A stretch of DNA of 60,000 nucleotides from Symsagittifera roscoffensis. Its lineage: Eukaryota > Xenacoelomorpha > Acoela > Convolutidae. Of this stretch, positions 8,072-18,335 are shown one piece after another (position 1 is the stretch's first letter; every line of letters begins with the position of its first letter). The position numbers and the translations under genes are program-made. Under the pieces are notes generated by a model that saw only the letters and a program-made list of their open reading frames with translations, was not told the DNA's origin and did no database searches. The stretch covers positions 93,225,845 through 93,285,844 of the forward strand of contig NC_087062.1 in assembly GCF_963678635.1 (NCBI RefSeq). Direction: 5' to 3'.

Positions 8072-10436
8072 TCCTTCAGTGGATGCTGTTTCGGAAGAAA
8101 GCTTGAGAGAGACGGCGCCCATGGTTTTGGCTCGATGCAAGACGGCGGCATACAAGAGCAGCTCGGAGCTCAGAAGACCACTCGAAGTAGAGAAGGAAAT
8201 AGAGGCTTCCACCAGTTCGACATCGGAGAAAGACTTCAAGCCTCAGAAGATAAACGTAAAGAGAGGTTCAACGAACGGACAGACATGGGAAGTGGATGTC
8301 GGCAAAGTATGGATCTCGAAGGCACACCAGGCCACGGGCAAGCAAGTGACGAGCGATCCATTGGAGAGGAATAAGACGAGGAACACCTCCCGGACGTGGT
8401 GGGTGGCCCTCGAGACATTGAAGGAAATGGAGGACTGCTTGAAGAAGTTGGACAGTGGAGTAGCTCGCAAGCGACGCATTTGGGCCACCCAGCAAAAGGC
8501 CGAGGTTAATAAAATAGAAATGGCGAATCAGCTGAAGAGGTCCTGGCAGAACTTGTTGAAAGATCATTTTGAAGAGGCAATGAGGACACCCTCATCAGCA
8601 CTGCCATTGATGGCGAATCCCTTCGTTAGAACCGCAGGACAATTGATGTTCACCTGGAGTCTGGTGGGAATAGAGTTTGAGACATTAACCTCATATGATA
8701 GGCTGAAGTTGGGAAGCAAGAAGCTGGATATGTATCAAGCACTGATGCAACACGTGGCCAGGGATAATTCAGGCTTGAGCCTGGCTAGGAGGAAGGATGC
8801 CACATGTTTCTTGAGATGGATAATGTCAATGATGTCTGACAGCACCATCTTGGTGTGCCACCAAAGAGCAAGCGGAAGTAAAACCATGGAAAAAAGAGTC
8901 TCGACGATCATCTTGAACGTGTATCAGAGTACTGGAATAGAAAAGGAAGATGGCTCCAGACTATCCCTAGAGAACCACAGAAAGCTAGATGAGGTGCGGA
9001 GGTTTTCTAACAAAAAGTTCGAAGAAGAACATGATGTTCACCGTAACCTGGCCTCGTCAGAGCAGTACTCGAGACCCAGCGAGAAGGGGGAATACCAATA
9101 CGTGTCAGGAGTGATGGGAATAGCCTACAACCCCTTCTTAGACTCAGAAACTGGAGGCGCTCACAGAAACCACGAGGTAGTGGAGCTGCTGAAGTTTTGG
9201 ACAGAAAGAATAATGGAAATAGACGCGGTGGAAAAAGAGAGGCCGAGCCTGGGCCTGATCCTTGAGAAAACACCGGAGGTGGTGAGCATACCGCGCTCGA
9301 ACAAGAGAGTTGAAGTGAACATGGGTGATGGCAATGGCTTGCTGATCACGAACTTGGGAGTGGTATGGAAGCTACTAAGACCCTCCTGGTGCCCACATCC
9401 CCATGCGAGACTGATTGAGGAGACCACCGAAAGGGTGAGGTTAGCTCCTACGGAAGACGAAGATTTGGCGAAGTTGAGTGTGGTGCACAAACTGATCTTA
9501 CCTCAGCTGAAGGAGTCAAGCGAAAAGACGAACAATCTCGAGTCAGCAAAGAAGATGGAACCGGGTAGCTGTCTGGATTCTACGTGTGGGAGTGGAGAGC
9601 ACACTTGCGATGGACGATCATGTGTCAGAATATTGTCCTTTCAGAAAGAAGATCTGGTTACTTGGTTTGAAGACATCACGGAAAGGGAGAAAAGTGAAGT
9701 ACAAATAGTGGCGGAGTGTTACGCGAGAACTACGGTGAACATAGCGACAGCTCTCGGACTCTTCTCGAGAATGTGTAGTCTGCAGTCACTGGAGAGGCTA
9801 GAGTCTGAGCACCATTTGGTGACGGCGTTGAGCGTGGAATCATGGCCGGGAGTGTTGCAGGTGACTCAAAAACATATCCGGAGCTGGAAGGTTGGTCTCG
9901 AGGCAGAGATGGGGTTCCCCATGAGCGAAGCTTATGGCCTGCCATTGAACGCAAAATCCCTGATAGGGTCAATGATGGCCAATTTGTGCGGAAGCCACTA
10001 CCCACTGCACATGGCGATGGTGGAAGTGTCCAGCCAGAAAATATTGGTGGACAAGGCATTCTCAGTGCCCAAGTGCGGGAGGCTGGCTCGGGTATCGCAT
10101 CACTCGCACAAGTTGTTGAGGAAAATCAAAGGGACAGTACCGAGGGAGTTGAGAGATGACTTGAGTGAAATCTGGGGAGAAGAGCTTTTGAAGTTGGAAA
10201 GTGAGAATACAAGCGATCACGAGAGACAAAACGTGATCGGAAAGCCTGTGGGGGGTACTCCAAACATGGGAGAGAACGACACGATGCATGAGAAAATGAT
10301 GGAGCTTGAGCCTCTCTTGGAAGCCTCGGGAGAGCGTAACCTCAGAAGCATCGAAATCACCCATGGAGAACGCCCATGCCACTGTTTGGCACAAACGGTG
10401 TGGTATCCAGATCACAAGAACCTTTGCCTGGTGTAG
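7998..10436 (+). CDS. Unknown element-encoded protein (about 812 aa)
   Basis: I do not recognise this protein. The frame is open from 7929 but the first ATG is at 7998, so it overlaps the end of the preceding ORF (stop at 8071) by 74 nt in a different frame. It could start by reinitiation at 7998 or be joined to the previous ORF by +1 frameshifting. Near the N-terminus is a basic RKRKRE cluster (about residues 14-19) that fits a nuclear localisation signal. A four-Cys cluster at residues 525, 530, 537 and 542, with a nearby His535, could bind zinc. The rest is a mix of helical and charged stretches with no obvious signal peptide or membrane span. The length of open frame and its coding-like composition argue that it is real and recently intact. 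Confidence 0.6.
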   Translation: MIATTPSSRDVKTRKRKREVEGLGSPSVDAVSEESLRETAPMVLARCKTAAYKSSSELRRPLEVEKEIEASTSSTSEKDFKPQKINVKRGSTNGQTWEVDVGKVWISKAHQATGKQVTSDPLERNKTRNTSRTWWVALETLKEMEDCLKKLDSGVARKRRIWATQQKAEVNKIEMANQLKRSWQNLLKDHFEEAMRTPSSALPLMANPFVRTAGQLMFTWSLVGIEFETLTSYDRLKLGSKKLDMYQALMQHVARDNSGLSLARRKDATCFLRWIMSMMSDSTILVCHQRASGSKTMEKRVSTIILNVYQSTGIEKEDGSRLSLENHRKLDEVRRFSNKKFEEEHDVHRNLASSEQYSRPSEKGEYQYVSGVMGIAYNPFLDSETGGAHRNHEVVELLKFWTERIMEIDAVEKERPSLGLILEKTPEVVSIPRSNKRVEVNMGDGNGLLITNLGVVWKLLRPSWCPHPHARLIEETTERVRLAPTEDEDLAKLSVVHKLILPQLKESSEKTNNLESAKKMEPGSCLDSTCGSGEHTCDGRSCVRILSFQKEDLVTWFEDITEREKSEVQIVAECYARTTVNIATALGLFSRMCSLQSLERLESEHHLVTALSVESWPGVLQVTQKHIRSWKVGLEAEMGFPMSEAYGLPLNAKSLIGSMMANLCGSHYPLHMAMVEVSSQKILVDKAFSVPKCGRLARVSHHSHKLLRKIKGTVPRELRDDLSEIWGEELLKLESENTSDHERQNVIGKPVGGTPNMGENDTMHEKMMELEPLLEASGERNLRSIEITHGERPCHCLAQTVWYPDHKNLCLV

Positions 10437-10508
10437 GATATAGAAGAAATTCGGTCGATCGGACTACCGGATCACCGGCAGTAGGTGACGCTCTTAGTAG
10501 TGAGTACG

Positions 10509-11157
10509 ATGCTGGCTCTGAGATGGATAGATGAGAATATAATGAAGTATCGGGAAGCAGCGACGCCAACGGTTGAATCAATATATGCAATAGACTACAG
10601 CAGGAGACTCGAGTTGTTTGAGACTGCGTGCAAAAGTATTCGCCATACCAACGGAAGTCAGAAGCGTATGGAGCCGCTTGAGATACTTTCCATGGTTTCG
10701 GGCGACGCTGACATCTTGGTTGTACATGACAACGAAAAATCACATGAGAAGGCATCAAAAGGAGTATCGACAGTTCCAGGCCGAGATTGGGCCGGAGGCT
10801 TTCAAAAGACCCTTGTTAACCCATCGAAATGCGATCACGACAGGATGGAAGAGAGTGGGTAAAATGTCTAGAGACAATACCAAAGCGAGGGAATCGATAC
10901 TAGAGGAGGACTTGGCGAAGAACGTGAGCTTGAGCCTGCACAACTCCTTTTGTTTGAACAGGGAATCTAGAGTGAAGGCACTACCCAACCAGGCAAAGAG
11001 GTTGCAGGAGCAAAGAGAATGGATCCGATCCTATGAACAGCTGAAGGCTTGGGAGGAGATCGTGATCAGCTCCGATGATGAAGAAGAACTGTTGAGACAG
11101 TTTGCCGTATCCAGTACTTCAGGAGACGGCACCTCTAAGGCGAAGAGTGCGAGATGA
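10509..11157 (+). pseudogene. Small 3'-terminal ORF of the giant element, split over two frames
   Basis: An ATG at 10509 opens a frame (LALRWIDENIMKYREAATP...) that runs to 10862. The overlapping +1 frame, open from about 10618 to 11157, reads more like the continuation: basic helices, then an acidic SSDDEEELLRQF stretch near the C-terminus. The most economical reading is one protein of about 210 residues broken, or recoded, somewhere in 10618-10862. I recognise no family. The stop at 11155-11157 lies only about 30 bp before a polypurine tract, so this is the last gene before the presumed 3' LTR. Confidence 0.4.
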
Positions 11158-11186
11158 GCGGACGGTTCGAATGGATCTTGAGTCTT

Positions 11187-11201
11187 GAGAGGGAAAGGGG
11201 G
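11187..11201 (+). promoter_or_regulatory. Candidate polypurine tract before the 3' LTR
   Basis: The run GAGAGGGAAAGGGGG follows the last ORF by about 30 bp and is followed by TTTGAGTG. LTR retrotransposons prime plus-strand DNA synthesis from such a purine tract directly upstream of the 3' LTR. The LTR boundary cannot be confirmed without the 5' copy. Confidence 0.4.
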
Positions 11202-12500
11202 TTTGAGTGTGGATCCGGGCGAAACCTGGGTTCACGAAAAAGAAATTTTAACGAATCGAGTATTGTTATTAATATAATATATTTACTATATAAATCAAAA
11301 TACTGCATGACAATTTCCTGATTGAATGGGACAAAAGAAATTTTAAATGATTGGCTTAAAAAGCGAGAATTCAAGGGTGCAGGTGTTTGCAGATTTTGAT
11401 TGCTGTTTAGCGATAGTGTGAAAATTTTACATGGCCGTGAATTTTTGGGGTGTAGATAAGCTTAAGTCTGCTGCAAACTTCTGTAAATGACCACTGGCAC
11501 TGTATCTTGAGCAACACTCGGTTTTTTGGGACTCACGGGAAGACGACAGCACGCGATGAGGACATCGATCTCGAGTCCGGGGAGTATGTGCCAGTCGGTC
11601 ATATTTGGAAGTTTGATCTTGAGAGAAGCAAAAAACACTTGATTTTGGAGAGAAAATTAATTTTTCAAAATTTCGAGTGGAGCATGTCATGCACGATTTT
11701 CTCGCGATAACTAAAAATCAAAAAAGAGAAGTCAGAACGTTCGAGTAAAAAACGCGGGAAAGTTGCAAGAGAAATCGGTAGGAAATTGCTATTCGCAATT
11801 TCCATCATAGTGAACAAGAGTAGAGCTGTCCCATCTGAATAGAGGACAGAGTATTCCCGAGAGAACGATTATTTGAGCTGGACCAGAGTGAACCTTCGAC
11901 GGAAAGGTGGACAACTTGAGTGTCCCAATGGTTCACGAGAAACTATATCCTAGAGTTAAGACTTGTCCTCGTTATTGAAACTGATAAACATTAAAACTCA
12001 TTTAGTTACATTATTTAATTCTTGAGTTAATTACCGACTGAAGTACTTCCCCTTCTTGAGTGTGCTACAATGTGAGTACTAATTTAAATTTCTAGAGTTT
12101 GTTTTATAATTGTTATGTTGAGGTAAGGCGAGTTTTAGGTTGATCCATCTGAAATGGATCAAAGTCCTACTGTCTAATAAAAAGTAACTTAACGGATTGT
12201 TCCAACCCGGTTTTTAACGGCGTTCATGTATTTTGGGTATCTAGAGACCTAAGTATGGGGACGTTTCTAATTCTAGAGTGGGGGGATATTTTAGTAGTAG
12301 CCTTTAAGCTGTAACGGGTCGTAGTCTCATGTCACAAACGAACCGAACTGGCTCCGACCGTTCTTGAGGTAGAAAAACACAAGAGATGGTGTCCCTGACC
12401 CTTGAGCCAGTGGTTATAGGGCCTATTTTTCTTAAGCCTCATGTGTGACTGCAGTAGACGAATGTTACAGACGTCATTCCATAGAAACCTTGTCGCATGC
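11202..12500 (+). other. Gene-free stretch, probable 3' LTR of the giant element
   Basis: No convincing coding sequence is present. Features that would suit an LTR are a TATA-like TATATAAAT (11287-11295) and an AATAAA within TCTAATAAAAAG (about 12175). The element's CTTGAG/CTCGAG hexamers also continue through this stretch to about 12404 and I do not notice them beyond. A short hairpin GATCCAT/ATGGATC lies near 12142-12160. The end point is approximate. Confidence 0.3.
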
Positions 12501-12561
12501 CGGCAACCATTCCAATGACCTTGAAAACCAATAACTGAGACAAAGAATAGCAGATTTAGAG

Positions 12562-13735
12562 ATGGAAAACTTGAAAATGAATCAAAAATTTTCTGAGCAG
12601 TTATCGGAAATGAGGATTACAAATGCCAAAGAAGCAGCAAGGTTAACTGAACAGCTCGTGAAAAAAAAAACTTTTTTTGCCGTCAACCAAGCGAAACTTG
12701 CAAGTGTCAGAAGCAAAAGATACTTGTCTCCAGATAAAAGTGACAAATATGTACCTCCAGATAGAAAATCAGTCCGATCCGACGAAGTAGATCCGGAGAG
12801 GACCTACGCAAACAACTGGTTAAAATCATTAAACCAAACAGAAAGCAAAAGTCAAAAGCAAGGATTAAACTTGGAGATCTAAGTACATCACACGAAGAGC
12901 GATCTCATGGCAGATATTCCAAACAACTAAACACAGAGTTTAGATAATGAAGTTTACCAAAGTATAGCCCACCGAACGTAAAGTGATCCAACAAAACACT
13001 TGCTGGTGATCCACTGGAAGGGCCAGAATGGTCAGGATTGATCACAGCAACGGTGCATAACGCAAACATCACAAACAGCAAAAAGACGTATAGCTCAAAA
13101 ACAATGTATCTGGCAACGCTAAACAGATTCTGACAGGACTCAGCTATGATGGCAACTAATAGAATATGCATGGAAACTGTTGCCCAGGCATCACGGTCAG
13201 CCACATATCATAGTCGATTCACAACAAAAGCTGGTGCAGCACTTTCCAGTTTTGAGGATACACGATTCGCATCAAATATTGAGTATGTTTGTAAGCATTG
13301 TGAAAAATTTTGGGTATAAAAGTGATATGAAAACAACTTCAAATTTAAACATGATATTGAGCATTTTTCCACCAGGTCTCAGAGTGAAATGGACTTTCTT
13401 TTCAATCGAAAGGAATTGCTTACAACTAAATGTGGTTGAGCTAAGTGAATGGCTCACTGATGTGGCCTTAGAGCACGATCAGTTAATTGAAAAGCGACCT
13501 GAGCCTTGAGGACCAACTGAAACACGGAAACTGAACCACATACACCAACAAAAGCCAGAACGTATGTTAGAGAAGTCAAAATTTAAGACTTCAAAAAAAA
13601 GCGCAGATCACTGCTTGTGTTGCAACAAAGTGATACGCAAACGCTGGAACTACCCACATAGCATTAAAGACTGTTAAGTCAATCCATGTAGAATAGATGG
13701 ATGTGACAGAAAGCACAACCGACTATTACATGAAA
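12562..13735 (+). pseudogene. BEL/Pao Gag remnant
   Basis: The first fragment (12562-12882) is a charged helical segment. The second (13180-13509) corresponds to the Gag core, with the pattern NLNMILSIFPPGLRVKW followed by LTDVALEHDQL, which parallels the Gag of the 27-34 kb element. Near 13606-13735 a zinc-knuckle remnant reads through stops: a CxxC pair, then CRIDGCDRKHNRLLH. The intervening 12883-13179 has no open frame on this strand. Gag would package element RNA; this copy cannot make it. Confidence 0.6.
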
Positions 13736-13785
13736 ACAGATCCGAACGAAAACCAATGCACCAAGAATCAACTAATTCCTAAAGT

Positions 13786-14085
13786 ATGCCATCCAGTTTT
13801 GCCTTGCTACCAATTGTAAGAGTGCAAATAACTGATGCATGGACAGGCAAATCATTGGAGACCTGTGCATTACGAGATACTGGGTCAACATTGACACTAA
13901 TAAACAAATCTCTTAAAGAAGCGATGAAATTTGATACAAAGGGCTGCAAAATAGAATGGTCTGGAATTAAAACTTCAGTAAGTATCACGGAAAGAGTAAC
14001 AGTAAAGGTATCTACCAAGATCCTGAAACCTGAAAACGTCATTTGTTTGGTTCATCCCGATTTGTCTGTTGGGTCAACGAATTAG
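13786..14085 (+). pseudogene. BEL/Pao aspartic protease fragment
   Basis: The frame contains CALRDTGSTLTLINKSL, with the retropepsin D-T-G active site followed by the usual hydrophobic strand. About 100 residues remain before a stop. In the intact element the protease matures the Gag-Pol polyprotein. The call is firm because of the active-site context and its place between the zinc knuckle and RT. Confidence 0.65.
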
Positions 14086-14127
14086 GGTTATAGTGCCTAC
14101 AAAAGAAGATATCCGCACTCATCAATT

Positions 14128-15590
14128 TTGTCAAACCAGAAAAATTCACGCTCCGAAGTGAAATTAATAACTAGTCAGGTTAATTTCAATATGATAAGAC
14201 CAATATATTACAGAACTCTGAACAAGAGAAGTCCACGGGGAGTAAGAACGCCTCCTGGAAGGTCTCTAAGCGGTCCATTGGTGCAAAAACAATCATATGA
14301 TTGCAAAGCGCGATCGTATTTTTTTTCACCAGAAGAGCAATTGGCTCCGAAGTTCAAAAATTGGTGTTCATTAGAAAGCTATGGATCAGTGAAAAATGTT
14401 GAATTTAATCTGGTGAGGAAAAACGAGCTTAGAAAATCCTTGAATCAACTACCAAATATCAAGCTGGTAGATGGGCAGTTGGACTTCTTTGGTCAGAGAA
14501 TCAATCGAATTTTCCAGAAAACAATTGAAGTGTGCTGGGGCAACTTAGATCAATACAGAGAAGACTCAGTAAAGATGGTGATTCGAAAACACAGTATCCC
14601 GACACAATAAAACTGATCTCGAAATTGGGTTCCATGAGAAAATGTCTCAAAATGACATATCCAACACTGAGAATGCCGGAGTCTGGTATTTATCTCATCA
14701 TCCGGTCCTTCATCCATACAAGCAAGGGAAAATCAGAAGAGTTTGTAATGTAGCTTTGAAGTATCATGGGATATCTTTGAATGATAAATTACAAACTAGA
14801 CAAAATTTGCTGCAGAAGCTTGTAGAAACCTTGTTTAAATTCCGAGCGACAAACAATTGCAATTACAGCGCAAATTGAGTAGTTGTTTTTTCAAGTCAAA
14901 AAGAAAAAAGAAGCTAAAGATTGTCCAAGATATTTGTATCCAGATAACGAAAATAAAAGCAGCAAAATAGTGATATAAATAATGACAGACATTAATTTGG
15001 AGCCGGAATTTCACAAACCTGTGCAAATTATGCACTGACCAATTCATTGGAAATTGACAACTTACAAAACTGTCGAATCATTTCTATATAAATGATTTCA
15101 TATACTCAATCAATGATATCCAAAATCCGATAACCCCAAACAACAAGTAGTAAAAAGATTAAACAAAGGGGTTAATTTCAAAAGGGTTATGTGAAAACAC
15201 CGCAAAAAAGGAAACTTCGATTCTGGAATCAAATGGAAAATAGAATCGAACAGTTTAGCAGTCGGACGATTGAAGGACAGGCCACTCGAAGAATTCTCAC
15301 AAAGAGAATTGCTTAGCGTGGTTTCCTCCCTATTCGATCCGCTAGGAATAATGTCACCCTTCACCATTCGGATAAGGAAATTATTGAAGAAACTCTGGAA
15401 ATCTGAAGGCGCTGAAAGGGACAAAATAATTCCGAAAAATACTGCTGAAGATTATAATTCTCAGAGAGAAATACTTACACAAATCAAAAACATTGAATTC
15501 CCAAGAAAATATTTCAATTTCATTCCAACAGAGGTTGATCTCCACGCGTTCGCTGATGCTTCACTTGAAAGACTATGCGCGGTTGCTTAA
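14128..15590 (+). pseudogene. BEL/Pao reverse transcriptase / RNase H fragments
   Basis: The 14642-14878 segment holds VWYLSHHPVLHPYKQGKIRRV, matching the conserved Pao RT entry region WYLPHHPV...KVRRVLNA in the 27-34 kb copy. The YxDD region is not recoverable. The 15270-15590 segment has SSLFDPLGIMSPFTIRIRKL and then DLHAFADAS, the RT-connection to RNase H start. Frames change at least three times and 14879-15269 is non-coding now. Confidence 0.65.
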
Positions 15591-16404
15591 TTTTGTGCAT
15601 CGGTGCAAGATGACACTAGAAACGTTTATTTTAATCTTGGAAAAACGTGAGTTGATCAAGAAAAACAACAAAGCACACCACGTTAGGAGCTGCAAGCAGC
15701 AATTATAGCCACAAGAATTAATGACAATTTACCAATATACTGAAAACATAAATAACTTCAAAGTCAACATGTGGTCGGAATCTTGCTCAAAACTAGCTTG
15801 ATTGTCTCCTTAAACGAAATTGCCAATTTTCGTAGCAAATAGAGTCTCAATGATTCTCGACACCACGACGACGATTACCTGGAGACATGTTAAAGGAGAT
15901 ATGAATCCGGCAGATCTAGTTATAAAAAGTTTCACAATAGCACAAACACTTGAAAGTACCTGCTACACAGGCCGACCTGATAAAGAGTGAAGATGAATGG
16001 CCATAGAAATCGAACATCAAAAATGCTGAAGCGAAAAAAGTAATTGAAGAAACTTGTAGTAAGGTTACAATTTTTAAACCTTTGGCCGATTGGCATAGGT
16101 TTACTAACTTTAAACAATTTCACAATACAATTGCCTACGGATTGAGATTATTACGGAAAGAAAAACCCAAATCGCTGGGCATAACAGCTGAAGAGAAGTA
16201 GCAAGCTACAAAAGTTCTCTTCAGGTGTGTTCAACAAGAAAGTTTGAGAAAAAAAAACAATTTCCTCTCGAAAAAGTGAACCCATTCATTGATGCGGAAG
16301 CAGTGATAAGAGCAAGATGCAGATTGACGAGGTCAAAAGACGTATCATTTGCACAAAAACATCCAATTTTTTTGGATTCAGAACACCCGTTATTTTCCTG
16401 AGAA

Positions 16405-17573
16405 ATGAACATCTGGAAGATTAGGATTGAACAACTCAGAAGCATGGTTGAAGAGATTTTCTGGATTTTTGGTGTAAGAAACAAACTCAGACAAATCAAG
16501 GCAAAGTGTGTACCCTGTAGAAAATCATCGCAGAGGAATGAGTCTCCACTGATGGCAGACTTACCTAAAATCGGGATGGGTTTCACAAGACCATTCAAAA
16601 ATATTGTTTTAGATTATATTTGAAGATTTCAAAGTAAAAGTAAGGAGATCATTAGAAAAAGCTGGATATGGGTGATGACTTGTCTCACAAGGAGAGCCGT
16701 CCATATTGAAGTTGTTCATGGTTTGTCAACTGAATCAAGGTTAAACGCCATGTTTCGATTCATCGCTCAAAGGGATAAGCTCGATCTCATGGTGAGCAAC
16801 AATGGGAAAATTTTGTTGGAACAAACAATCACTTCTACTAACAAATGAAACTGTGGGCGCCGAAAGTTGAAGAATTAATGGCAAAACCATACTTTTAATG
16901 AAAGTTCAACCCATCAAATGCGCTACACTTTGAAATTGAATGGTAACGACATGTGAGAAACACAAAAAAGGCGACTAAATTTCGTGGGAACACAAAACTT
17001 GACGGAGAATTTTTTGACCACTAGTATCTGCATAGTTGAAGGCATTCTAAACCAAAGACATCTCACATCAGTTTCGGATGACATTGATAGTTACGAAGCG
17101 ATTACCCAAAATCACTTCTCGATTGGATCATCAGGATCGAAAATGGTCCGAATATATTCGAAAAGGTATGACCGTCATCGGAAGAATTTCGAGGCAGCTC
17201 AAATACACACTAATCAAATGTAGCGCAGGTTTCAGAAAAAAAACATTCCGATGCATTTGGTAAGAAACTAATGGTACAGAGATCAAAAAACGCGATTTAA
17301 AAAATTAAGATTTTGCATGGATTGTAGACCCACAAGTATTCACAGACAAATTTCATTTAGGAAGGATTTCGAAATTACACCATAGTGAAGATAACGTCGC
17401 ACGATCTGCGGAAGTTAAAACAAAAACGGGAATCGTTAAACGACCGATTGTAAGACTTGTAACAGTACTCAAGAACGATTTAAAAGAATTTAATTTGAAG
17501 TTAACCGTTAAATCCAATTTAGACAAAATGAAAAACCGTAATTGGATTATTGGCGATAGACACATTAATTAAC
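16405..17573 (+). pseudogene. BEL/Pao integrase fragments
   Basis: The HHCC-type zinc region is seen in CVPCRKSSQRNESPLMADLP. The catalytic core follows in broken frames: VLDYI, then MTCLTRRAVHIEVV with LSTESRLNAMFRFIAQR (about 16674-16770). The usual DNG of the core appears as NNG near 16800, so a catalytic Asp is lost. A C-terminal piece near 17340-17573 ends with the typical KxRNWIIGDRH-like tail. Several stops separate the pieces. Confidence 0.6.
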
Positions 17574-17640
17574 TGGAAAATTTTTACTCGAATGATTACC
17601 ATGAACCGGAAATCACTTTCATTGGATTATCTGAGTTAAG

Positions 17641-18099
17641 GGTTACTTTTGGGAAGAAAGGGTTAACACGCAAGAATTGCAGAAAATTATTCATTTTGAA
17701 ATTATGTGCGATCATCCAAGAAAGGAGTTTTGGAAATCAAAAAGGCCAAGTGAAATCACAAAAGCAATGAAGGAATGGGTTGACGCAATACCCCATCAAC
17801 GGATTCTCGTTTTTATCTTCTCTACTCTATTGGTAGCCATAATGTAGGGGAAAAATCAAAGTGAAAAAAAAATCAAAAAAAACCAACGCCCTAAAAAGTA
17901 CAAGAACGCGTTTCAACAAAGCCCCAAGTTATTTCCCGGACAAAAAACATAACAAGTTTCACCCTGAATTGTTCAGTTTACAGATAACACAAACAGGACT
18001 CCACCCAGCATCCTCTGGTCAGCTAAATTGCGCTAAAAAGACAAGAAAGAGACACAGAAACCCATCTATAAGGAATGAGAGTAGCTCGATAGCTTTGCC
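17641..18099. other. Gene-free stretch between two BEL/Pao remnants
   Basis: Mostly uninformative AT-rich sequence. An in-frame stretch ending at a TAG near 17847 reads ILVFIFSTLLVAIM, a possible membrane span, but without supporting context. Confidence 0.3.
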
Positions 18100-18335
18100 C
18101 GAGAGTATTCGAACACTTACAATCACTCGCCGGATGATAGCAAGAAACTTGGGACGAGTAGTTTTGATCCCATTGGACTAGTGACCCCTGCAACGATAAT
18201 GCCGAAGATGCTATTCCAAAAAACATGGAATCGGGATTTGGAATGGGATGATGAAGTTGGGTCACATATAGCAAACCACTTCCACTGGATGGATAGCTTA
18301 GGACTTTTGTCTTTCCTGGCAGTACAAGTAAAGGT
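18100..18335 (+). pseudogene. Second BEL/Pao reverse transcriptase fragment
   Basis: On the + strand, from about 18152, the frame reads SFDPIGLVTPATIMPKML, then WNRDLEWDDE and HFHWMDSL. This is the same RT-connection region that occurs at 15340-15420 in the neighbouring element, so it belongs to a separate Pao copy. It stops where the - strand non-LTR element begins, which suggests that an insertion or deletion cut it. Confidence 0.55.

Larger units (their letters stand above)
1..12500 (+). mobile_element. 3' half of a giant Ty3/gypsy-type LTR retrotransposon with extra ORFs
   Basis: The window opens inside Pol (integrase C-terminus). About 10 kb of further coding sequence follows on the same strand: macro domain, 1,927-aa ORF, 812-aa ORF and a small ORF. 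A polypurine tract then leads into an AT-rich, probably LTR-like stretch. The coding part is clearly more GC-rich than the sequence from 12.5 kb on, and a CTTGAG/CTCGAG-type hexamer recurs in its non-coding parts. Ordinary Ty3/gypsy elements are about 5 to 10 kb and end soon after integrase or carry one env-like ORF, so this one is oversized. The 5' LTR, Gag, protease and RT lie outside the window. The right boundary is a guess because the second LTR copy is not visible. Confidence 0.75.
12562..17640 (+). mobile_element. Decayed BEL/Pao LTR retrotransposon
   Basis: In order on the + strand there are fragments of Gag (12562-13509), a zinc-knuckle remnant (about 13606-13735), aspartic protease (13786-14085), reverse transcriptase (14128-14878, 15270-15590) and integrase (16405-17573), all interrupted by many stops and frame changes. 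Several segments match the better-preserved BEL/Pao copy at 27-34 kb at the protein level, for example CRIDGCDRKHNRLLH against its CRTDGCSKKHHTLLH. No LTR pair was found. It is much older than the other copy. Confidence 0.75.

Noticed and set aside
134-11000. Numerous - strand frames across the gypsy ORFs, up to 276 residues
   Set aside because: All lie opposite long coherent + strand frames and show no motifs.
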